Shown piece after piece: positions 34,319-46,400 of a stretch of DNA of 64,000 nucleotides. The DNA is taken from positions 30,423,469-30,487,468 of the forward strand of contig BTRK01000005.1 in the NCBI GenBank assembly GCA_036245805.1, read 5' to 3'. How positions within the stretch are numbered: the stretch's first letter is position 1; each line of letters starts with the position of its first letter. The notes under the pieces were generated by a model. The model was not told where the DNA came from. It made no database searches and saw nothing but the letters and a program-made list of their open reading frames with translations. Origin of the DNA: Pristionchus mayeri. Its lineage: Eukaryota; Nematoda; Chromadorea; Rhabditida; Neodiplogasteridae. Both the position numbers and the translations under genes were made by a program.

Positions 34319-35312
34319 CTACAGGGTCCGTACAACGAAAAAATAAAAATTTGTGCCTGGGGGTACTTTTTCACTTAGATCACGAAAATTGACCCTAGGA
34401 AGCCGTATCTCTGACCCCTCATTCTCTGTGGTGCACCGAAGTGGGCGGTCGGTTTTTGAAACTTTTTTTGGAGCTTCCAAACTCCATATCCAGATAGTGA
34501 TTCTAAAAAATCTCGACGAGATAAGCATTTTTCCTGTTAGAATTGAGGGGCTAGCTCATCTATGAAAAAAAGTTATGGCCATTCAAATTTTCCAATTTGC
34601 CGCCCTGAAAATTTTTTCGGCAGATTACAATCTGATTTCATTTTCAATCGATTCCGCGTGCATTTTTACCCCTAATTTCAAATTTCTAAGGTAATCGGGT
34701 GACACGTATAGATCGAAAATTTCAAAAGAATATGGCGATGTCGAGATTTTTTGGCCAAAAAGATCAATTTTTAAGCCTACAAACTTTTTTTCAAGTTTTG
34801 GTGAGAAAACATGTGCAAATTCGTTTTCTACGGGTCGAAATACGTCAGAAACACTTTAACTCGACTTATTCTGAAGTTTTTCATTTTTGGCCTCAAAAGC
34901 ACCGAAAATTCCTTGTTGAAAATTTCGATCTATACGTATCATCCGATTTCCTTAAAAATTTGACAGTAGGGGTAAAAGTGCACGCGGAATCGATTGAAAA
35001 TGAAATCAGATTGTAATCTGCCGAAAAAATTTTCAGGGCGGCAAATTTGAAAATTTGAATGGCCATAACTTTATTCACAGATGAGCTAGCCTTTCACTTC
35101 CAACAGGAAAAATGCTTATCTCGTCGAGATCTTTCAGAATCCCTATCTGGTTATGGAGCTTGGAAGCTCCAAAAAAGTTTCAAAAACCGACCGCCCATTT
35201 CGGTGCACCATAGAGAATGAGGGGTCAGAGATACGGCTTCTTAGGGTCGATTTTCGTGATCTACGTGAAAAAATACCCCTAGGCACAAATTTTTATTTTT
35301 TCATTGTTCGAA
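34319..35312. mobile_element. complete ~1 kb foldback element at right palindrome edge
   Basis: Inverted arms at about 34325-34690 and 34930-35312 share GCACAAATTTTTATTTTTTC ends and the internal GCTTATCTCGTCGAGAT. The large palindrome stops at 35077, inside the right arm of this element. No coding capacity. It is related in terminal and internal sequence to the larger foldback at 49431-51232. Confidence 0.78.
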
Positions 35313-35465
35313 GGTATCTGGGTTCTCTCAGACTTCCTCTGTAACTACCTCAACTACGATTATGTTTTCTCCTAGTTTACGCGTCGAAACTTGTTGACTA
35401 TCATTTGGTTTGCAGAAATGGTAAATAGCTTTATCTCTGAAAAACATCTTGATATCCGTTTACCT

Positions 35466-38400
35466 TTCTATCGCGCAAACCTGTGTACTCCGATGAGAAT
35501 CATTCCCCTCATCTCTTCCTCTGATGCGTCGATGAAAACTCCGTCACTCTCTGGGTCATCGCACAATCGATAGACGAATTTCCTTCCATTTCTCATTCGA
35601 GCACACGATCCCCATTGCGTGAACTCCTCGCCCTGATATTTGTGAATTAAGTGCGAATTTACTTATTATCTCACCTGAAGTTGGTTGCGCACAAGGGAAA
35701 CAGTCAAGCCATCAGAAGGAGAGAAAGTTATTTGGAACACCTTCTAAAATCAAATTTACGATTTAAAGGAGTGCTCCGGGGAATGTCCAGCAACCCGAAC
35801 TGGCAAAAGGGTGTTGTAGAGGACACTCATCCGATCAGAGATCACTTTGTACGGAATGCTACAGTCGCCTCTAAGAGTTGCTATGGCCTCTCAAAGCTTT
35901 GCAATCAGCGCAGGCAATGCGCGCAAATTCGAAAGATTTTAAATTTGGGATACTGTAATGGGAAAGAAGTAGGGAGGGCAACGGTGTTTACGAATGACTA
36001 AAACAATTAACAAATTGGTGCGCATTTGGAAGCTTATCTTACCACATTTCGACTTTTCAATTTAGTTTTTGAATAATACAATAAAAATATAGAGAAAAAC
36101 AGCAAAGAATGCAAGGCAAAATGGCGACGCTTTGAGTTCAAATGGAGCGCATCGCAGGTCACTGTGTTTTCAAAATTATCGCAAACTGAAATTTATTCTG
36201 CTTGGCTTATATGCGCCAATGTGGCCTATAACATTGCCATTACATAGATGATGTACCCTTAAAATAACTATTTCTTAAATTTAACTATAAAACGCACTGG
36301 GAATTTAATACAACTTCAGAAGCAATGTAAATATGTTAGGATTACGGTAGTCACAAATTTGAAGTCTAATTTCGAAGAGGACGCAAACCGTATATTTTTG
36401 ATTTTTGCACATATGAATCGAAATAGTGTGATGAAAAAAATACCCAAAAATCTCAGATACCGAATATGTATTTTCACCATGGTAAAACGCTCAACTTTGA
36501 CGGCCTCATTCTCTTTTATCTGAAATTTATATTTATTTTTATGTTGAAAACAATTTTTTGTGCCTCGTAATCCACATATATTAAGAAAAAAGAAGCTTCA
36601 ACATTTAATTCTAAAAACACGTATATTTTCGACCACGTCGTACTTCTCCAGTTCTGCGATATCTCTCTTTTTTCATGCTTAGTGTTCTTCCAATATGTGT
36701 TCATATTCACTCCAATCAATAAAATAGTTTTAAAATCTCATTAAATATTTTTTTAAAATGTTTTAAAATATTGAAAGAATTTTGCTCGAAAAGTACGGTA
36801 GTTTGAAAGCAAAAGCGTCGGAAGGAGGCAACCAATATTCCGTACTCAAAAATTCGGGCTGCCGTCCCTAGAAAGAAGACCAGTTCGAAAAGTGAAGATA
36901 CTTTAGCAATAAACAAGAGCATTGGATAGGGATCGAACCCACGACCGACGGATCGCAAGACAAACCCCTTATCCACTAGGACACATGGTCAGATGGGCGT
37001 CAGCTGTTTGTGGTTCTTTATCTCCCCTCAAAATCCAACGGTCACCCACAAATATGGGTTCTCTGGGAAAAAAACAACTAACACTTTTACTAAAAGAATA
37101 TTATTTAGCACCTTCTTAGTAGAAGAATAAGGAGTACGGAAATTGGAATTAGTGATACTATTAGAAGAGAACCCTTCCTTACTCGCTCTGGATTACTGAA
37201 AGAAAAATTGTCGGCTTCCTTTCGAGTTCAAAGTGAGTTCAATGGTTTTTGCTTTATCACTGACTTAAAACATCAATAAAAGAACAACTTGAGGATTCAA
37301 CAAATAAAAACAACAAGGTGGAGCAACAAAAACAACAAAAACAGATGGTCGATCCAGTGTTCGTTTGGTTGCAGATAGTCTTCACCAACTCGGTGTTTCC
37401 ATTAGCTCTTCCTCATTCTTCGGCGTCCCATTCCTTCACGAGATTCGATCTTCTAGGATCGAAGTTCTTCTGAACTTGGACGAATCCCACGGCCTTGAAC
37501 GCCCTGAAAGTAGATAGTTGTGCGGGGAGTCGTTAAACAATTTTCCCGAGGGCATGCAAGTATCAAAAAAGCATGATGCCTCCATTATCCTATACTTATA
37601 TATAAAGCGCAGCTTGATGGCGTTTATTCGGATTATGCAATCGGTCATGAAACAGAGCGCTCGTAAACACTCTAGTATCTTCCAACCAGTAGGTGGCCAC
37701 TCCCCCACCACTGTATCCCAGTATCCCGACTAGAGGAATTGCCCACCTAATGGTTGGAAGGAACCAGAGCAGGCATCGCCACGAGTGATTACGAAACCTA
37801 CTCTACTGGCACGGGAGCACCCGCGAAAGGCGGGGGAGCGATCGGGGTAGTTTATTATTTTTAAAAAAAGGAACAGGGGTGGTACCTTGTCCCTGTAGGC
37901 GGTGGCACCGGGCGCGATGCATTACATTCAGCTTCTCGTAGAGGCCCGAGATTTTCTCCGACTGCAAGAGGGAAATATTATTGGCAAGATGATGACAAAG
38001 GACAAAACGGAAGGGAGAAAACAAGAAAAGAAACAGACGAAACTACAGTAGCTTGAACAAGGGAAAGTGCTGACCTAGAGCGACCAGATATCGTTGTCGA
38101 GCGAGATCTTGATGGCGCCAGCGACGAGTCCTGCAACATCATCACTTGCAAAGGTGATTTAAGAACGAATATAGTATTTTTTTCCGCAAATGAAATGTAA
38201 GTGCATTTTGAGCTAGTAATAAATAAATAAATTCACAAAAGTACCTGAGTGTGGACGCTTCGCCGCACCGCCGATACCTTCCATGATGTTCTTCACTCCA
38301 GGAGACACAATATATTGAGTGGGAAGTCTGTTCTCTGGTTGTTCTATGGTCTCTGGTCTGATTTTTCGCGTCGCAAAAGTAAATTCTTTGTAAGACTCTC

Positions 38401-39450
38401 ACCCTACTTCCAAAAAGTGAATTAGCTCAGTAGTAGGATACTTTTTCAGGAGCATATTTACTGTAATATGACCTTACATATTCGGAGTTATCATAAGAAC
38501 CAACTGGGTACGCCTCTTTCAAGGTATTGGGTGAGGAAAATGTGATAGGACAAGTGGCGACTCACTTCTAACAATCCGCCAATTCGATTCCTTCCTGCGC
38601 TTCTTCGCTTCTCCATGGTCACGCACTCGTATGTTGAACTCCTCGCGTTGCTCTGGATATAAACCAAGATAAATAATCGAAATGCGATAATTAGATACCG
38701 ATTAAACAGGAACGACACTACACGATAGTAAAGAGAGTGTTAAAATAACACGATAAACTAACAAAAGGGGTTCCAGCGCAGGTCGAGTGAGTCAACTACA
38801 GCTTCGAAAAGCTGGTTGTTAATAACAAAAAGATGCTTAGAAACGATTTTTATAATAAAACAGCTATTTAACGCGATTACCAAACAAAATCGCGTTTAGA
38901 ATGGTCAGAAAAACGCGTTACGTTGCTACGTCGAAATTTGAACGATTTTGGTGCTCCAAGTAAGTGAACGCTATAAAAAAAGATAGAGTACGCATCAAAT
39001 TATCACAATTCAATAAACACAGAATGAAAATAAAGCAAAAACAAACATTAGAAGGGGAAGAAACTGATGCTCGAATGAAGGCTTCAGTTTGCGATTTGTT
39101 GGCTAATTGCCAAGCCAATACCGTATTCACTTGAGAGCGCTAAATTTTCGTTGCGAGAGTTTTCATGTATGAATTCCCCGGAGCACTCCTTTAATGGTGA
39201 ACATACAAACGTTTACCATATTCCCCTCGTCGCCGGAGTAGAAGTAGATTGCATTGCCGTGAGCAAAAGGGGAGAAAATATGACCGGCATATATAACCGG
39301 AGAAAATATGACCGGCAATATGAATTTGGCATCAATTTTTTACCCCTTCAAACTTGAATGTGAGGAATGATTAGGGTTTCAGCTCACTTCAATTTCACAT
39401 AAATCCGCTGAGGTGAATCGAAAGTTCTGTAGAATACGAATACAGTTCCT
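35466..39450 (-). CDS. unrecognised gene, split by a transposon, partial
   Basis: Minus-strand exons in plausible phase: about 39394-39450 (VFVFYRTFDSPQRIYVKL), about 39215-39290 (FAHGNAIYFYSGDEGNM), about 35690-35755 (VFQITFSPSDGLTVSLV) and about 35466-35633 (EEFTQWGSCARMR to ILIGVHRFAR, then TAG). The 3.4 kb element at 35767-39190 sits in the intron between the second and third of these. Without it that intron would be about 50 nt. The coded segments look beta-rich. The 5' end is not found and the family is not recognised. Confidence 0.5.
35767..39190. mobile_element. 3.4 kb TTAA-flanked transposon, copy 1
   Basis: Terminal inverted repeats AGGAGTGCTCCGGGGAA with TTAA just outside (35763-35766 and 39191-39194), as in piggyBac-type insertions. 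No transposase frame is seen. Inside are short minus-strand exon-like pieces with proper splice sites: MEKRRSAGRNRIGG (38566-38616), SEKISGLYEKLNVMH (about 37894-37965) and FKAVGFVQVQKNFDP (about 37424-37505). A tRNA-like segment lies at 36924-36990. About 99% identical to copy 2 by eye. Relative to copy 2 it lacks ~20 nt near 38304, which removes one exon's acceptor. Confidence 0.88.
36924..36990 (-). repeat. tRNA-Arg-like segment inside transposon copy 1
   Basis: On the minus strand it begins GACCATGTGTCCTAGTGGAT and has a box B (GGGTTCGATCCC). The 5' GACCATG should pair with CATGGTC at the 3' end, but the sequence there (CAATGCTC) does not. It is a decayed tRNA or tRNA-derived repeat. Confidence 0.6.
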
Positions 39451-39549
39451 ACAATATCATTTAGTAGGACCTTTTGTTGCGAATTTGCCCTTACCATAAT
39501 CTGTCTGGTAAAAATACGAGCTCTGTAAAAATTCCCTCTTGATGATGTT

Positions 39550-40080
39550 CCCGAAATATCGATTTTTGATCTTCCGAAATCGATTTTTCAAATTTCAGAT
39601 TTCGATGCCATGTTATAGTGCATTCGAAAGAGCATAAAAAGTTATGTTAGTAACCCGAAGGAAACCAGAATCCATCAACGTTGACGCCAGATAGAGCTCG
39701 AATAATTAACTTTTTCATTGCTTTTGGTAGATCGTGACATGAATGCACATGAAGCTATAGGTTGTACATCCCAGTTTTCACATATATTATGCAGTTTTTC
39801 ATTCTGAACAAAATGCACTCCTTGGTGGTGTTCAATTTTTAGGTATAAGGGCCGAAAATCGAGCTCAACGATGACGCAATCGAGAAAATTTTTAACAAAC
39901 TTTAGATTTCGATACCGTTCAATAGCTCATTCGAAAGACCATAAAAAGTCATGTTAGAAATCCGAAGAAAACCAGAATCCATCAACGTTGGCGTCAGATA
40001 GAGCTCGAAGAGTGAACTTTTTCATCACTTTGGGTAGATCATGACATAAATAGTGTGATTCCATAGGCTTTACATGTTTA
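39550..40080. repeat. two fragments related to the 20769-21977 element
   Basis: Direct (same-orientation) stretches at about 39550-39700 and 39895-40050 share CCAGAATCCATCAACGTTG and TCGAAAGAGCATAAAAAG with the palindromic element at 20769. Non-coding. The mariner at 40085 lies directly next to them. Confidence 0.6.
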
Positions 40081-40084
40081 GCTA

Positions 40085-41317
40085 TTGGGGTGTCCGGAAA
40101 GTTCGTATAATGCTTCGGAAAAAAGTCAGCTCGCGATCAAATGCAGTGATTGCGCAATCTGTTTGTCAACAATGTATTGCATCATTCTGACGTTGAGTAG
40201 TGAGAGGATTTAATCAGTCTCCTAGTTGCTACATTGATTCTTGTGATGGACTCCCATCTCTACCTCCGAGCAGTTTTACTTCATTACTACCGTCTTGGCC
40301 GATCCGTGAAGAAGGCCCACTCTGCCCTGGCCCAGTCGGAAGGAGCTGACGCCCCTCCATACCCTTCTGCTATAAGTGGTTCTACCGCTTCAAGAAAGGG
40401 GAGTTTGGTCTCGATGATCAACCCCGCTCTGGACGCCCTCCCTCCCTCGATCAGCCTCTCGTTCTCCGCACACTGAAGCGCAAGCCCATGGCCAGTGTGC
40501 GTGAGTTGAAGAAGGATACTGGTACTCCCAGATCAACGGTGTCCGATATCCTCCATCGATCTGGGAAGAAGCCGAAACTCCCACAAGTGATACCTCTCCC
40601 CCGAACAGCTGAAAAATCGTGTTCAAGTCTGTCGGGAATTACTCCATCGTAGATCCAATCTTCGATGGGTCAATTCCATCATCGCTACAGATGAGAAGTG
40701 GATCACGTACGATAACCCTGTGAGGAGACTGCAATGGGTGGATGCAGATGAGAAGCCCACGCCCGTCTCGAAAAAGGAAGAGCACGGAAAGAAGGAACTC
40801 CTCTGCTTCTTCTTCTCAGTGCTCGGTCCCATCTACTGGGAGATCCTCGCCCCTGGCACCAGCATCAATGCCGACCTCTTCTCTGAACAACTGGAAGATG
40901 TCGCGATCAGAGTCCCTCCCAGACTCCTGAACCAGGGCAAAATTCTTCTTCTGATGGACAATGCTCGCCCACATCGAGCGAAGATGACCCAGAAGAAAAT
41001 GGACGAGCTGAAGATCGAGAGGATTCCCCATCCACCGTATTCCCCGGATCTCTCCCCATGCGACTACCACAGCTTCCGCTCTCTCTCTGACTTCTGCAAA
41101 GGAAAGAAGTTCAAGAATCGAGATGAAGTTGTGAGGGCTTTCGTGAACTGGGCGGTCTCGAAGAAACCCGCATTCTGGAAGAGGGGAATCGAGACCCTGC
41201 CCAATCGCTGGAGGGAGGTAGTGAGAAAGAAGGGGGCATACATTGGTCACTGAGAATTGTAAAGCATTGAATAAAAAATAAAAACAAAAAATTATACGAA
41301 CTTTCCGGACACCCCAA
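40085..41317 (+). mobile_element. mariner transposon, nearly complete
   Basis: Terminal repeats TTGGGGTGTCCGGAAAGTTC at both ends with flanking TA; 1233 bp. It carries a transposase gene in the same orientation. This is the best-preserved mariner in the window. Confidence 0.92.
40246..41253 (+). pseudogene. mariner transposase, two frameshifts
   Basis: The N-terminal DNA-binding part reads YLRAVLLHYYRLGRS, then shifts frame near 40355 to WFYRFKKGEFGLDDQPRSG and the second helix-turn-helix. It shifts again near 40590 to SPEQLKNRVQVCRELL and the catalytic domain. All three catalytic acidic residues are present (TDEKW, MDNARPH, SPCDYH), and the last two are separated by 34 residues, the mariner D,D34D signature. 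It ends at the TGA at 41251-41253. The catalytic half is intact as one open frame (40720-41253), but the frameshifts should prevent a full transposase. Confidence 0.85.
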
Positions 41318-41807
41318 TAGGAAGCTTTCATTTCGGTTACGGAGAAAGTTTTGAATAGCATTGTGGCATTTTATGCCATTAAAATGTCTATATAATATCG
41401 TTGTTCCAGAAAAAATCGATGATCTCCGTCACATGTAATGAACAAAAGAGAATGTGGGAAATGAAGAATAGGCTGGAAGAAACGTACATGGCCGACATGA
41501 TTGTGGTTGTGTGCGCGAAGTAACATTGATTTTTACTTAGTGAACCGGTTCTGCTCAACTTCCCTTCCTTATTTCTCTCCTCCCAAGTAGAGATTCTCAA
41601 TCCCCCCCCCGTATGAGCAATTTACAAAATTTTGATTGTAATTGATTTTGTGTTCTCATTCATCCTAGAACGATGAAAAGGAATGGATTTATAATCAGCT
41701 TTATCAAACACATTCCATCTGAACTCGAACAATCTAAGTGGTATCAAAATCAATCGGGGTATCAAAAAGCTATAGAAACCGTTGGCATGTGCTCTGTGTA
41801 GAGATTC
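41318..41807. other. gap, nothing recognised
   Basis: AT-rich sequence between the mariner and the 3' end of the minus-strand membrane-protein paralogue. It has a run of Cs near 41602. No motif or exon seen. Confidence 0.45.
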
Positions 41808-42851
41808 TCAGTTCCAGTAACCGTAGACACTTCCACAGTCGATGTATGCATTCTCAATAGCACTGCGTCGGATTTTCGAGTTTCCGAACTGATAAATCAA
41901 GAAGTAATCAATTGTGATGAGAATACTGAATTCCTTCTTCGAATAACAATCGTCGAATCTGCAAAGTTTGTTTATTTCCATGGAATTTCATTGTATTTCG
42001 TTGCACATACACAAATCTTTCCACAAATCTTTTTTTTATTCTGTCTCACCCATAATTTCCTTTGCGGAGAGTGATCGGAAGTGAGAAGGTGACGAATGTG
42101 ACCGATCCCTTCTGTTCAATCTTATGACTATTCCCTTCCCATGAACGCCACACAGAAGTTCCGACTGTGTCGTTACGATCATTGAAAGTTGCCTGAATTT
42201 ATTTGAAATTAGTATGAAATTGCTGTTTTTTTATTTCCATGCATTGCAACGATAAACTTTCGAAATACCTACGGATAAGTAGGTCAATTTATAGTGTTCC
42301 TTCCCTGGATGATAGAACTGCGCATCCACCTGAATGTTATGGTTATTCTTCCATTATTTTGAGGATTTATGAAACGATAATAAAACATACAAATTATTTT
42401 TTTTAGAAATTCAATTAAATATTTCACCTTTATCGAGAATTCCAGTGATGGATAGTAACCATATCCACGCGAGATATAACGATCTAGGGTAACAACGGTC
42501 TTCAGTGCAATGAAGTCCGGGTCGAAGAGTTAAAGAGCGGCTAAATGAGCGGTATTCTACGAGATTACGTCGATGGTTGGAAAAAGGCGGATTGCTGTTG
42601 TAAAACTCGTATGAAATGATACCTCCGTTGAAGAAAACGTTTTAAATTTCCAACTTACACCTATTGTTCATTGCATTTTTGGACTCGCTCTTGAATTGCA
42701 GAGTGATTGCCACGACCGCACAAGTGTAGATAATGACGGCGAGTAGGAGAAGAAGGGATAAGAAGACGATCTTCTTCTTCGTCCACCATCCACTCCTCTG
42801 AGTAGGTGATTTGGAGGAGGGTAAGTCCTTCTGAGGGCCAGTGAGAATCAT
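41808..42851 (-). CDS. type II membrane protein, diverged paralogue of 25620-26676
   Basis: Exons: 42661-42851 (cytoplasmic part, then helix IVFLSLLLLLAVIIYTCAVV), about 42426-42525 (YYPSLEFSIK), 42273-42329 (VDAQFYHPGKEHYKL), 42050-42192 (GSVTFVTFSLPITLRKGNYG) and 41808-41958 (FDDCYSKKEFSILITIDYF to VYGYWN, TGA). Phases and block order match the palindrome genes, so the family is shared although identity is low. The second exon could not be joined to the first in phase with a clean acceptor, so a defect or a missed exon is possible. An upstream first exon is expected, because the first ATG directly follows an acceptor-like CATTCAG. Confidence 0.65.
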
Positions 42852-43496
42852 CTGAATGCAAAATTGAGGTCATTTAGATGGAACTTTAGGTAGGATATGA
42901 GCATGAGGAAGAGTAAAATATGGTCAAATATAAAAATGTCCTTTTGGAATGAATTCGAATGGTAGGAGAGGAAAGAGGAAGAAATATATAAGATGTCGAA
43001 AAAATCAAACGGCACACGACTGTGTACCTCTATACGGATGACATGGTTAGTGACTGCTCTGGTGAAACATTTTAGGGCGGGGTTAGGGACATCGGAAGAT
43101 TCTATTCGAAAAAGCGCTGTTTTGAGTATCGATTCGACAGAGCTGAATGAGAAATACCCATAGGCGACGATGATCTTCAATGAGAGGACAGCTATGTCGG
43201 TGCAAATACATCTGGTCCACGATCAGAGTGATTTATCCGAAGCAAAATGTAAACGCATAATAGATTACAGCATCATCACTATGAAAAGTCATGTTGTTAC
43301 ATCATCACTGTAAAATTACATTATTTTTCGAATGGCCACCTGATTTTTTTTGAAAAAGCCTATCTCTGTCATGGAGATTCAAGGGCAGATGATGTACACG
43401 TTAGTTATTCCTCAGAATTTGCCTTCTGGTGCTGCTCTTTCATTGATGATATACAAGTTGGCGTGGCGTCTCTGACCTTGTAATCTCTTCCCGTCC
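42852..43496. other. intergenic, divergent promoters likely
   Basis: Lies between the minus-strand membrane-protein gene and the plus-strand RING gene. A minus-strand open frame (42848-43180) shows no motif and is not called. No regulatory element recognised. Confidence 0.4.
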
Positions 43497-46400
43497 ATGA
43501 ACGGCTCTCATCCATTCAACGTCCTTCAAGCCCCATACATCCTCATCTCTTCCTCGACAACTATGAACGACGTCGATTTGGAAGCTGATCCCTTGTCTTT
43601 TATCGCAAATCTAAGAAAGGAGAACGACGAAAGGTACAATTTGAATTTTGCAAACTATAGTCGATTATTCGATGACTACCAAATCAAATAAGCATATTCA
43701 GTGCCTCGCTCCGTTTCTCACGCGCGTGTCCCGTCTGCCTCGCGGAGTCTCCGCGTCACCGCTGCGTTTTCTCCGCGTGCGGACACGCGGTCTGCCGCGC
43801 GTGCGCGGTGAAGATGGACGCGGACGCGGTAGTGAAGAGAAGCTCGATCGTCTGTCCACTCTGCAGAAGGGACAGCGAAGTACTAAGTCTGCGCGAGGAA
43901 CTAAAACGACAAGAAAAGTGAGATTTTTCATAATTTTAATAAATTTATATTAGGTTGTTCGGAAAGTATCTTTCTTTTTTCATGTGTGGAAATTTTTCAC
44001 TTCTCATTTATTTAACCTTGACCAATCATCATATGTTTTTTTGTAGTTGGTGTGGGCTTGGATACTCTCTATAACAACCAGTATTGCATATCATTTCGAT
44101 CAATAGATTTTGAGCAAATGAGGTCCGAAGTTAGCCCAATCGACTTTTCACCGAGATTTTTAAAGGCGCACATTTCTTTGCAGAACAGAGATAGGCACAC
44201 AAATGACCCACTATTGCGAAGTACGTCAAATAGGGTTATTAGTAAACATACAGTTTTAAATCTAGCACGTATTACTTAATCTAGCGAAGCGTCGATTGGA
44301 TAATCCGCACTACGATTCGTTTTTCGAACAGAATTTTGAACTTATTATGCTTCCCCCGATCAACCCAGAGTAGAATGCGATTGTTATTTGTCAAGTAGTT
44401 AACTTGGCCACTTCGTATCCCTAATTAAGTGGGAATCCAATTACGTATTCAATAGCAGGCTTTCTTCAGAATATTTATGCCGAAATGTGAACATCGAAAT
44501 GGTGACATATTGATATCCCTCGTCTCTCTCAAAGGTTGAAAGCCTGGTTTTTCTTTGTTAGCATGAATATCAACTCTTGCCCTATCATACATTATCGGCT
44601 TAATATCGGTAGGCATCTAGTTCTTGGAAAGAAATGACCCAACAAAAAACAATGAAATTCCGTTTTTTGAGGTGTTTTTGGCATTTGCTAACTTTTGATA
44701 TGTTTTCTAGCCTGCTATATGACCGAGATGCGATTTGAACATACTGCAGTATTCCACCGCCAAGGCCCTTACATATACCATAGACAAAATAATTGAAGTC
44801 GAATGCCACAAGAATTGGCATGACAAAAATAAAAGAAAGAAACTTTCCGAACAACCTAATATATTAGGTTGAGCAATAAGTTTTGCCCGATTTCGACAAT
44901 GAAGTTTGAAATTTCCTAAAAGGCTTCGCTTGAAACATCATGACCTGACTTTATAGCATACATTTGGGTAATACCTGTTCATTATATTCACATCTTCGGA
45001 TCACATCCCGCGCTCAGGGTATGCGAGAAAACCCGGTTTCGCCAAAAGTGAAATATTCACGATGCACACGTATTAGTTTGTCACGCTCATATTCTAACAG
45101 AAAACATTGTTGAATAATCTGATATAGTGGAGTGACAAGCCCGTTGGTTGTACTTTGTAAAACTATATGGGATCTAGTGGTTGCTTCAATATATCACAAT
45201 GTACAGATCATTGAAGTCGATCATTAGCGAATTATCATTGGTCAAAGGATCGTTGATCTTGATTCGAGAATCAAACATGCTGGCTTCATCATAAGTGCAT
45301 TTATATCTACTACTGTGGGGCTTTATAACGTAAAGGAATATTGGAGCATAGCCTTTTCCGCTTCCAGAAAATTCCTATTTTCTGAAATTTTGAATCCTGG
45401 TCATCACAGCCAAAATATTGAAATACGGTGTACATATTTCGAGTCGATCTCCTCAAAAGGAAGCTATCCCCTGAACCGGCCAAGCCAATAAGTGATAGAG
45501 TAAGAGTTGCTTGTTCAGTTAACCATATAAAGTCTGGACTTCCTTTTATGCTGGAAACATGGCATTCATCGAAACATCAATTTCGACACCCTGATATCAG
45601 CATCTGAGTATGCAATATTCCATTTTTTAATAGAAGCATTTTATGACCACTCGAAAATAATTTTGACCTTACCATGGAAGGTACATAAAGTTTAAATGCA
45701 TTTGAAATCGATAGACTTACGGCTACGGCTATGCGGTGTAAGGAAAAATTCCGACCAAGCTCCATTTGACGAAAGATAACAAATGACCTATGTTTCTGTA
45801 ACACTTTTTGTGATAATCCCTATTTACATATTTCTTTATGATGCTTGCTCATCCCGCTTTCCAAATATACCTTGATATTTGCATTATCACGTATGTCCAT
45901 AGAGTGCTGACCCCGAAATTGTGTTGTTCAGATATCAAATGCAGTAAATTTAACTTTGAAATGTGACCAAGATATCAAATGGTTGGGTCCATACTAATGT
46001 GTGTTAGAAAGAGTATCCAAGCACTCAACGAATATAGGAAACAACATGAAAATATCTTGAGAATAAAAGACGGCGCATGCTTAAAACGAAAATTCGAAAA
46101 TCGGGCAAAACTTATTGCTCAACCTGATAATACAGTGTATAGTTTTATTCTAAAATCACTTTTTTTCAGTCCCAATCGAAAGATTGTCCAGTTTGAGGAA
46201 TACGACGAAGAGCTAGCAATGGCTCGCTCTGAATTATCTGCAAGCGAGAGAAGACAAGCAGGCGTAGCTCAGCAATTGAAAGCTGTCTCCTCAGCACATA
46301 AACGAGCATGTAAAATGGAAGTGGCTGCTCGAGTGATCACTGACGCTGCACGCAGCTCACTCAGGGCAGCTAAAGAAGCGAGCCTGCGAGCTATGGCTGC

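Larger units (their letters stand above)
22337..35077. repeat. 12.7 kb near-perfect palindrome (inverted duplication)
   Basis: Left arm 22337-28736 and right arm 28823-35077 are reverse complements around an ~86 bp spacer. Paired positions sum to 57414 over the outer arms and 57558-57559 near the centre. The 144 bp difference is exactly four 36 bp units of a minisatellite, and one base comes from a homopolymer near 28667. I noticed only a handful of substitutions. Each arm carries MSP-domain, membrane-protein and kinase genes, transcribed away from the centre. Confidence 0.93.

Noticed and set aside
36924..36990. Functional tRNA-Arg gene (and copy at 57930-57996)
   Set aside because: The acceptor-stem ends do not pair and the anticodon arm is irregular; it travels with the transposon.
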